Source: Bacillota bacterium
GTDB taxonomy: Bacteria; Bacillota; Syntrophomonadia; Syntrophomonadales; Syntrophomonadaceae
Length of the DNA: 38,621 nt
Assembly (NCBI GenBank): GCA_023395515.1
Contig: JAEWZB010000067.1
Span: 1 to 38,621 of the forward strand
Direction: 5' to 3'
Position numbers and translations under genes: made by a program. Shown here piece by piece: positions 32,566 through 38,621 of the stretch; the first letter of the stretch is position 1, and the number at the start of each line of letters is the position of its first letter. The notes under the pieces are model-generated. The model was not told where the DNA came from. It was given only the letters and a program-made list of their open reading frames with translations, and made no database searches.

Positions 32566-34617
32566 TCAACTATATTTTTGCACAATAAAGTTATCAGTTT
32601 CACAAACTAGACTGAAATTGGAGGGAACTACAATAGTGGAGTGGCGTTGTTCTATTAAAGCCGGGCCCATAAGTTTATAGCCGGATAACATGTTGTCACC
32701 ATCATAAACCGGAACTTCTATGAAATCTCCTACTTCTGCAAAATAAGCTAAACGGCTGCCTTTAAGGACTAAACGATGGCCAAGAGGTTCTTCCTTTTGA
32801 GTTAAAGGATAGGCCCAATTTTCTCCTTTGACCACAATAGCCAAGCCGACTATTTCTATGCCGGTTTGCAGTTCTTCTAAATCATAGCCGTACATCTTCA
32901 GGTGTTCTTTATGAAACAAACTGCGCAAAGAGTTTTCACTTAGATTTTCGTTTTTATCTATTTCTATTATTAACTCATGGTGCTGACCATGATAACGCAT
33001 ATAAATTTGAGTTTTTTCAATAAAGATTCCTTTCCGTACCCCGGCTTGCTGCAGTGCCTCTTGCCAGAGCCCATCATAAATTTCCTGCAACTCTTTTGGT
33101 TCAATGCCATTTATATCTCGGAAAAAATGCTGGTAATAATCCCGCCGGTATCCTGAACAAAGCATACCGGCCGCACACATTACCGAAGATTCCCGGGGAA
33201 TAATCAAGTTAGCAATTCCTAATTGGTCAGCTAAATAGGCAGCGTGTAAAGGTCCGGCTCCCCCTCCTACCACTAAAGTCATTTTACGGGGATCAAAACC
33301 TTTTTCTAAAGTTACTTCTTTAATGCCTGCGACCATCTCCGTATTCACCAGTTTATAGATACCCATGGCTGCCGATAAAACCTCTATATTTAGGGGTAAG
33401 GCCACATCATTTTTTATTACTTCCCAGGCTTTTTTATAACTGAGCTTAAGGCGTCCTCCTAAGAAGTTATCGGGATTTATTAAACCTAATAATACATTAG
33501 CATCAGTTATGGTAGGTTTTGCTCCCCCCTGGTTATAACAAGCCGGACCGGGATTAGCCCCGGCGCTATCAGGTCCCACATGTAACAGGCTGCCATTATC
33601 TACCCAGGCTATACTTCCGCCGCCGGCCCCAATTGTATGTATATCAATTATAGGTATACCGATGAGATGCCCATTCATTAAGGTACTTTCCTTCATGGCG
33701 GGAGAACCGTTTTTTATCACCGATACATCAAAGCTAGTACCGCCCATATCCATAATAATATAATCCTTAGCGGCTAAAGCTTCCGGCCAAATATTTACTA
33801 TATTAGGTCCGGCCGCCGGTCCGGATAAGATGCTCATTACCGGAAGCTGCAAGCTTTCTTCAACATTTAAGGTTCCCCCGTTAGATTGCATAATTAATAA
33901 TTGCCCCTCAAATCCCAGAACATCTAACTGATTAGAAAGTCCGGTCAGATAATCCCTTAATATGGGAGCCACATAAGCATCTAATACGGTGGTACTTAAA
34001 CGTTTATACATATGAGGTTTAGGCAGAACTAAACAGCTTAAGCTCAGATGGACATCAGGCCAGGTTTTACGCACCATTTCTAAGAGTTTGTATTCATGGG
34101 CAGGGTTAATATAGCTATGAGCCAAAACTATTGCTATAGACTCTATATCCCGGTTGCGCAGTGATAAGAGACTTTGCCTGGTAGTTTCTTCATCTAAATC
34201 AGTTATTACCTGGCCTTGATAATCCAGCCTTTCCCGGATAGGAATTCTCAGCCACCTGTCGATTAGAGGCAGAGGAGGGTTTACCCGGTTATTATATACA
34301 TCTTCCCTAGAGCCTTGTCTCATTTCTAATAAATCTATTAAACCTTCGGTAGTGAGAAGTGCGGTTTTGGCACCGGTGCGGGTTAGTAGGGTATTAGTAG
34401 TAACCGTAGTTCCATGAATAATAAAATTAATTTTCTTAATAAAGGTTTTTAGCTCCATATCTAGGTTTTGAGCTAGTTCTTGCAGTCCGGTAATTATTCC
34501 ATAATCTGAACTAGAGGGGCTGGCTAAAGTCTTATAGCCCAAGTAAGTACCTTGTTCATCAACTAGAAAGTAATCAATAAAGGTTCCGCCTGCATCAATA
34601 CCAAGAACATAATTCAT
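32566..34617 (-). CDS. hyuA: Hydantoinase/oxoprolinase family subunit A
   Basis: A 683-residue ATP-binding subunit with the actin/hexokinase-type fold. The phosphate loop GIDAGGTFIDYFLVD is at the N-terminus. Next are HGTTVTTNTLL, SGPAAGP, the second phosphate loop MDMGGTSFDVSVI and GAGGGSIAWVD. A C-terminal family domain follows. The ATG at 34617 has AGGGAGG 9-10 nt upstream. It is the first gene of hyuA-hyuB-GntR. The true substrate (hydantoin, 5-oxoproline or another lactam/imide) cannot be read from sequence. Confidence 0.92.
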   Translation of the reverse strand: MNYVLGIDAGGTFIDYFLVDEQGTYLGYKTLASPSSSDYGIITGLQELAQNLDMELKTFIKKINFIIHGTTVTTNTLLTRTGAKTALLTTEGLIDLLEMRQGSREDVYNNRVNPPLPLIDRWLRIPIRERLDYQGQVITDLDEETTRQSLLSLRNRDIESIAIVLAHSYINPAHEYKLLEMVRKTWPDVHLSLSCLVLPKPHMYKRLSTTVLDAYVAPILRDYLTGLSNQLDVLGFEGQLLIMQSNGGTLNVEESLQLPVMSILSGPAAGPNIVNIWPEALAAKDYIIMDMGGTSFDVSVIKNGSPAMKESTLMNGHLIGIPIIDIHTIGAGGGSIAWVDNGSLLHVGPDSAGANPGPACYNQGGAKPTITDANVLLGLINPDNFLGGRLKLSYKKAWEVIKNDVALPLNIEVLSAAMGIYKLVNTEMVAGIKEVTLEKGFDPRKMTLVVGGGAGPLHAAYLADQLGIANLIIPRESSVMCAAGMLCSGYRRDYYQHFFRDINGIEPKELQEIYDGLWQEALQQAGVRKGIFIEKTQIYMRYHGQHHELIIEIDKNENLSENSLRSLFHKEHLKMYGYDLEELQTGIEIVGLAIVVKGENWAYPLTQKEEPLGHRLVLKGSRLAYFAEVGDFIEVPVYDGDNMLSGYKLMGPALIEQRHSTIVVPSNFSLVCETDNFIVQKYS

Positions 34618-34664
34618 TCGACTTGGCCTCCCTAGTTATCAATAAACTATATCAATTCTAGCAC

Positions 34665-34693
34665 ATTATAACCAAAACTCGATAAATTTAAGC
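34665..34693 (-). promoter_or_regulatory. Candidate hyuA promoter
   Basis: A TATAAT at 34665-34670 (minus strand) lies 48 nt upstream of the hyuA start, with a weak -35-like TTAAA about 16-17 nt further upstream. No clear GntR-type palindrome was found around it. Confidence 0.4.
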
Positions 34694-34710
34694 TATCTTA
34701 ATTAGCTTAA
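34688..34710 (-). terminator. Weak hairpin at the end of the nuclease/ATPase operon
   Basis: TTAAGCTA and TAGCTTAA form an 8-bp AT-rich stem that overlaps the stop codon of the last gene, followed by ATTTAT. The T-tract is poor, so some read-through into hyuA is possible. Confidence 0.35.
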
Positions 34711-35372
34711 TAAAGGCTGGATTGCCTAGGTATTACTTGAGTTATACCATTTTCTATTTTGACTTCGAAAGCCTTATGTCCGGAATCAGCCAGGTAACTA
34801 TTATGGGTTACCATAATGATTTGACGGGCAAAAGTATTTACTACCAGGTTTAAAAACTCGGCCACATTTTGGGAATATTCCCCGGAAACATGTTTAGCCG
34901 GTTCATCAAGAATTAAGGGTCCATTTAATACGGGACGGGAAGTCTCTAATAAAGCTACCCGCAGGGCTAAAGAGATAATATCTACCACCCCTCCCCCTCT
35001 GGATTCCTGGGGTTCAGTTTTGACCATAAGTTCTCCGCCATAAGTAGATGATACGGTAAAATAAGCCTCGGTTTTTTCCCCTTTTTCTTCCGTATCAATA
35101 TTAAATTCCAAATCACCAGGAAAAATAACCCCTAAAGCATTAGTTACCAAGCTTTCCATAGTCTTTTTCGATTTGGTGCGGGCATAATCAGCCGCCAGTT
35201 GATAGATGCGGTTTACCTGTCTATATAGATATATTTCTTGATCAATTTCGTCTTTACGCTTTTGCTTATCTTCTAAAGATTTGTTTATATTATCTAATTG
35301 ACCTTTCCTCAGCCAGGTTTCTTCATTAAATCTCGTATAAGCTCTTTGTAATTGTTCCAGATTCATGTCCAT
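34707..35372 (-). CDS. Rad50/SbcC-like C-terminal ATPase half
   Basis: A 221-residue protein that looks like the C-terminal lobe of a Rad50/SbcC/SMC-type ATPase. The first 70 or so residues are coiled coil. The signature region is SRGGGVVDIISLALRVAL (124-141, with SRGGG in place of LSGG), Walker B plus D-loop is LILDEPAKHVS (153-163), and the H-loop is MVTHN (His190). There is no Walker A. The partner Walker A half is the separate 490-residue protein at 35657-37129. The ATG overlaps the stop of the 88-residue coil gene by one nucleotide (TAATG). It would complete the ATP site only by binding the other half. Confidence 0.85.
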   Translation of the reverse strand: MDMNLEQLQRAYTRFNEETWLRKGQLDNINKSLEDKQKRKDEIDQEIYLYRQVNRIYQLAADYARTKSKKTMESLVTNALGVIFPGDLEFNIDTEEKGEKTEAYFTVSSTYGGELMVKTEPQESRGGGVVDIISLALRVALLETSRPVLNGPLILDEPAKHVSGEYSQNVAEFLNLVVNTFARQIIMVTHNSYLADSGHKAFEVKIENGITQVIPRQSSLY

Positions 35373-35638
35373 TATAAATCCACGCCTTTTAAGTATTCCT
35401 CAGGGATAAGCTGTTTTAGTTCTTCCATCATATTATCCATCTGTTGCTTTATTTCAATAATCTTAGTATCCAGTTCTTCCGGGTTAACCCCTAATTCCCG
35501 CGCTCTTTGATTAAGTGCGGCTAATTCCTTCTCCAGATACTCTTTACTGGCTAAAGCTTTATTTCTATCATCCCGGGCTTTTTTTAAAGCCTCATCCATT
35601 AACTTAATTTTTTCTTCATATGTAATCTCTTTTTTCAT
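35372..35638 (-). CDS. Small coiled-coil protein between the two ATPase halves
   Basis: An 88-residue, highly charged protein with heptad-like pattern (EEKIKLMDEALKKARDDR, then KEYLEKELAALNQ and TKIIEIKQQMDNMMEELKQ). It has no Cys and no ATPase motif. It sits 18 nt after the N-half gene and overlaps the C-half gene by one nucleotide. It may represent a displaced piece of the Rad50 coil or a bridging subunit. I do not know a named family. Confidence 0.8.
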   Translation of the reverse strand: MKKEITYEEKIKLMDEALKKARDDRNKALASKEYLEKELAALNQRARELGVNPEELDTKIIEIKQQMDNMMEELKQLIPEEYLKGVDL

Positions 35639-35656
35639 GGCTTTCCTCTCCCTCTA

Positions 35657-37129
35657 TCATATTGCGGTATTATCAGCAATCTCCTCAATTACCATGGGGG
35701 TTATCCTGGAACCACAGGTAGGACATGTACCGGCTTTACTTAATATGGCAATAAACTCTTGTTGTATTTTTCTATAATTACTATCCCGTTTAGCTATCTC
35801 CATAAACTTTTCTTGCACTTGGTTTTGGATTATTTTATACTGCAAATTTAGTTCGGAGAGCTTATGGCAATCATTCACATTATTAAGCTGATTAGCTAAG
35901 ATAGTTTGGGCTTTATCCAAGTCGCGTAATTTTTCCAGCTTCTCATTAATAATAACCAGGTCAGCTTCTTTACTAGTTATATCAGCTTTTAATTGCCGGC
36001 TAACCCGTTTTAACTGTTGTAATTCAAAGCCCTGATGTCTTAAATCATATAATTTAGTAATAATTTGATCCGCATCAGCTAACTGGTTAGTAGCTTTTAA
36101 ATAATTATTAATCTGGTGTAACTTTGTTTGACCTTGATTAAGTTGGCTTTTTATTTGCCCCAGCTCGCTGCTAACAGCACTCAATTCGATTAATTGCTGG
36201 GCAATATTAGCGGCGGTTTCTAACTCCCGCAAATTGTTTATAGTATAATTATGTTTATCTAATTCAGTTTTTACTGATCGTAAAGTGTCTTGCAGTTTAA
36301 TTAATTCCCTATGATGAGCAGCTGTTTTAACATATTGCTCATAGAGTTGGGTAATCTCCTCAATGTTTTGTAATTTGGCTAATTCCTCATTATTTTTTAA
36401 AATATTTCTGTGCAGTTCAGCTTTTTGCTGGCTTAGCTCGGCTAATTGCGAACTAAGCGTTTTTAAAGATTGAATATTATCCAAGTATTTTTTGACTTGG
36501 TGTAATTGTTGTTCTTGGGCGGGAAGATCTTCATATTCCTCTTTTTCTGCCTCTAGCTTTTCGATATCTACTTCCAAATCAGCCTTTTGCCGGCTCTGAT
36601 TACGAATATCTTTTAATAGCTCCCTTTGAGCCGCATCAATAATATGTAAATTAGCTATCCGTCCGATTATTTTAGCTCTATTAGCCGGTGATTCTGCGAT
36701 TAAAAAGGGACTATCCAACTGCCGAGCAATATTTAATTCCAGCTTCTGGTCGGTATCAATCCATAAAGGGTATACCCCTAATTCTTGCTGTACTTCTAAA
36801 GGAACTTCATTTTTAAACTTTTCTAAAATCATTTCCCGGCCATCGGGATAATTTATTACATAACGGTTTTGTCTTTTAGTTTCATCTCTTAATCTGGTTA
36901 CCTTAGTCTCATCACTTAATATAGCCGTTACTTCGCACCGGGTTTCTCCTACTCTAATAAAGCCGGTTCCCCGCGGTTCGTTGTAAAAAAGCCATCTAAG
37001 GGCTCTGATTATAGCCGTTTTACCTTGGTCGGATTCGCCTACAAATATGTTGAGGCCCGGGTCTAATTCCAGCCAAGTGTTTTGGTGGGATTGGAAGTTT
37101 ATGAGGTGCAGAGATTTAATATATTTCAA
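35657..37129 (-). CDS. Rad50/SbcC-like N-terminal ATPase half ending at a zinc hook
   Basis: A 490-residue protein. Residues 1-150 form the N-terminal ATPase lobe with Walker A GESDQGKT (31-38) and a Q-loop-like region after it. Residues about 165-460 are long coiled coil with a rough 45-55-residue repeat pattern. A Rad50-type zinc hook CPTC (C469, C472) comes 18 residues from the C-terminus. No signature, Walker B or H-loop is present, so alone it cannot hydrolyse ATP. The start is a TTG overlapping the nuclease stop (TTGA), with GGAGGG 8 nt upstream. In normal SbcC the chain runs on through the hook to the second ATPase lobe; here that lobe is a separate gene. Confidence 0.87.
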   Translation of the reverse strand: MKYIKSLHLINFQSHQNTWLELDPGLNIFVGESDQGKTAIIRALRWLFYNEPRGTGFIRVGETRCEVTAILSDETKVTRLRDETKRQNRYVINYPDGREMILEKFKNEVPLEVQQELGVYPLWIDTDQKLELNIARQLDSPFLIAESPANRAKIIGRIANLHIIDAAQRELLKDIRNQSRQKADLEVDIEKLEAEKEEYEDLPAQEQQLHQVKKYLDNIQSLKTLSSQLAELSQQKAELHRNILKNNEELAKLQNIEEITQLYEQYVKTAAHHRELIKLQDTLRSVKTELDKHNYTINNLRELETAANIAQQLIELSAVSSELGQIKSQLNQGQTKLHQINNYLKATNQLADADQIITKLYDLRHQGFELQQLKRVSRQLKADITSKEADLVIINEKLEKLRDLDKAQTILANQLNNVNDCHKLSELNLQYKIIQNQVQEKFMEIAKRDSNYRKIQQEFIAILSKAGTCPTCGSRITPMVIEEIADNTAI

Positions 37130-38115
37130 TTATAAGTCCCTCCCTTAAACACCATACTCTCTTCTACTAAAGCTATTCTTCTTAAGGCTTCTTCCCGAAC
37201 CTCTTCCGAGTCTTGCAGGTTATTAATAACCTCATTAATAATATTTTTTACATTCATTTTTTCCATATCGGCCGCCTGTTTTATTTCCTGAGTAAACCTT
37301 TCCAGCTTAAGGTTTAAGGAGGCTTTAGCTTCTACTTTACTGCGGTCTAAAACTTCTTCCCCTAAAGGAGCTGAAGTAATAGGTATAGTTTTACATTCTA
37401 TCTTTTTACCTTCTAAATTAATTAAAGTTACTCCCACTTTTCTTTCTATTTCCCGCCGGTGATTAGATAACCTTACTAAAGCACCCGGGTTTATAAAATG
37501 CTTCCCATTTATCTCCAGGTTGCCAAATCCTAAGTGGTTATGTCCGCTTAGAGTTATATCAGCCCCGGTTTCCAGGATGTCATTAACCAGAGTATGATGG
37601 CCGGGAAATTCCTCCTGATGGGCTAACATGCCATGGACCATATGAATAGCAATATCGGCCGCTTCTTTGGTCATATGATAATCCAACTCCCTAGGTCTGA
37701 CATCAATATCATAGTGATAAGGCTGGCCGGTAAGCTGGAGGCAGACTTCATGTTTTTTAAGATAGATTTTTTCTCCCGGCATTAAAAGATTAATAAATCC
37801 TAACCGGGCTATAAAGCCTAACAAAGTTCGGGGCAAGGTTTGTAAGTTAGCCCCAAATAAATCGTGGTTACCGCTGATAGCGTAAATGGGGACTCTAAAC
37901 TTTCTGAAAAGCTCCAGGAATTCTCCGGTAACCGCCAGTGAAGGACTGGCTACATCAAAAAAATCTCCCCCATGTAATATGTAATCCACTTCATATTTAT
38001 CTGCGATTTCTATTACTTCATTAACCTTATTCTTAAGGGTTACACTTAAATTATCCCGCCTATTTTCCGGGGTGTTCCCCCTAATATGGGTATCAGTTAA
38101 AAATAATAATTTCAT
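37126..38115 (-). CDS. SbcD/Mre11-like metallophosphoesterase nuclease
   Basis: A 329-residue calcineurin-fold exonuclease. Motif I is DTHIRG (Asp8, His10), II GGDFFD, III SGNHDLFG, IV MVHGML, and V SGHNHLGFG, the full two-metal set of Mre11/SbcD. A C-terminal helical part (about 245-329) may be the ATPase-binding capping region. The ATG has GAGGAG just upstream. It is the first gene of a four-gene operon with the split Rad50-like ATPase. Its likely role is ATP-dependent DNA end or hairpin processing. The symbol sbcD is avoided because this operon is not a standard sbcCD pair. Confidence 0.9.
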   Translation of the reverse strand: MKLLFLTDTHIRGNTPENRRDNLSVTLKNKVNEVIEIADKYEVDYILHGGDFFDVASPSLAVTGEFLELFRKFRVPIYAISGNHDLFGANLQTLPRTLLGFIARLGFINLLMPGEKIYLKKHEVCLQLTGQPYHYDIDVRPRELDYHMTKEAADIAIHMVHGMLAHQEEFPGHHTLVNDILETGADITLSGHNHLGFGNLEINGKHFINPGALVRLSNHRREIERKVGVTLINLEGKKIECKTIPITSAPLGEEVLDRSKVEAKASLNLKLERFTQEIKQAADMEKMNVKNIINEVINNLQDSEEVREEALRRIALVEESMVFKGGTYN

Positions 38116-38609
38116 TGCTCCTCACTCCTAACCCCTCACGCCTCGCTTAGTCCGGTGGAGGGAAACTAAGCATACTCTTTTCCTTCCATTCCGGGCCGGT
38201 CTTAAGGTTTTGGTCGGCACAGGTTTTTCATGCCTGCACTATTTTTAAATAAACTCGCCAGCTTTAGGTACTTCATCTGGCTTTTTCTATTCAGCTAAGC
38301 GAACAGTATTTTAAGTAAACTTGTAAGCTTATGGGGCTTCTTTTCGCCTTTCCCTTCATTTTAGCAAAAGGTATGCTTATCTTCCCAATTATTGCGCTTT
38401 AAACTTTATTACTACTGGGCCACTGGGGACTGTCCCTAGTGGCTGTGTAAAAACAGCGAAAGTCATAAATAATCAGTGTAAGTCTGCGTTAAACCCCAGG
38501 CCAGACTGTCCGAAAACTCAACTTTTTTTGAATTGGACGTATCAATTTTGCAGTATATAACAATATTACTGATCGAATTACCCCAAAATAAAAAAATGGG
38601 GGCTATCTT
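38116..38609. other. About 0.5 kb intergenic region with several hairpins
   Basis: No convincing gene is seen. Hairpins include GCTTAGT/ACTAAGC (38145-38151 and 38165-38171), a CACAGG/CCTG stem near 38220-38238, and GCCACT...AGTGGC around GGGGACTGTCCC (about 38418-38444). TAAGCATAC (38168-38176) recurs inverted at about 38367-38375. I could not match the region to a known riboswitch. It may contain the promoter of the nuclease operon and remnants of mobile DNA. Confidence 0.5.
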
Positions 38610-38621
38610 ATGCTAATTGTT
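38610..38621 (+). CDS. Possible start of a further gene cut by the window edge
   Basis: An ATG at 38610 opens ATG CTA ATT GTT and runs off the window; a GGGGG run lies 8 nt upstream. Four codons are too few to identify anything. A transposase start is possible, given the hairpin-rich DNA before it, but that is speculation. Confidence 0.25.

Noticed and set aside
30863..34617. Acetone carboxylase alpha/beta subunits
   Set aside because: Acetone carboxylases need a third small gamma subunit gene, which is absent; the two-gene layout fits hydantoinase/oxoprolinase enzymes better.
38116..38450. Known riboswitch (cobalamin, c-di-GMP or SAM) before the nuclease operon
   Set aside because: Short matches such as GCCACT and AAAGC blocks occur, but the ordered conserved boxes of these aptamers are missing.
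1..38621. CRISPR arrays, tRNA or rRNA genes
   Set aside because: No regularly spaced direct repeats of 25-40 nt, no cloverleaf with the TTCGANNC arm and no rRNA-like blocks were found on either strand.

Overview
The window looks like chromosomal DNA of an anaerobic low-GC Firmicute (Clostridia, possibly a syntrophomonad-like fatty-acid or carboxylate metaboliser). The evidence is AT-rich intergenic DNA, strong AGGAGG-type ribosome sites often driving TTG or GTG starts, Firmicute-type small proteins (DUF4264/YpmA-like, DUF2225), a crotonase, a 4-hydroxybutyrate/butyrate-type CoA-transferase under a sigma-54 promoter, and a Mo-bisPGD respiratory oxidoreductase operon. The genus is not determined. 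No tRNA, rRNA, CRISPR array or complete transposase was seen.

Layout: 1-995, truncated membrane sensor (minus). 1364-2950, secreted GH26-like glycoside hydrolase. 3090-3869, crotonase, divergent from a malate/L-lactate dehydrogenase family gene (4061-5173). 5268-10710, a GC-richer module: FtsX-type ABC permease, its ATPase, a sensor kinase and an OmpR-type regulator. A palindromic repeat element (copy A) lies between kinase and ATPase, next to a direct-repeat site that fits the regulator. 10795-16209, MscS channel, small membrane protein, EF-G-like GTPase, then lepB-surE-membrane protein and a 58-residue DUF4264 protein. 16276-18538, a queD-queC-DUF366-queE operon for 7-deazaguanine synthesis. 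18620-18918, copy B of the palindromic element, inverted relative to copy A. 19147-22693, a CoA-transferase with a textbook sigma-54 promoter and upstream repeats, convergent with a CBS-PAS-PAS-AAA-Fis sigma-54 activator. 22752-24317, membrane protein and DUF2225 protein. 24376-29934, five-gene DMSO-reductase-family operon (iron-sulfur protein, catalytic A, ferredoxin B, membrane anchor C, TorD-like chaperone). 30135-34617, hyuA-hyuB-GntR operon. 34707-38115, an Mre11/SbcD nuclease with a Rad50/SbcC ATPase divided over three polypeptides. 38116-38621, about 0.5 kb without a convincing gene, rich in hairpins, possibly leading into a mobile element.

The strongest candidates for something new are (1) the split Rad50/SbcC system, whose N-terminal ATPase half ends just after a CPTC zinc hook while the signature/Walker B half is a separate 221-residue protein; and (2) the two-copy, 250-300 bp palindromic element whose arms differ between copies by compensatory changes. 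Next are the sigma-54 circuit around the CoA-transferase and the EF-G paralogue with Tyr at the catalytic His position.
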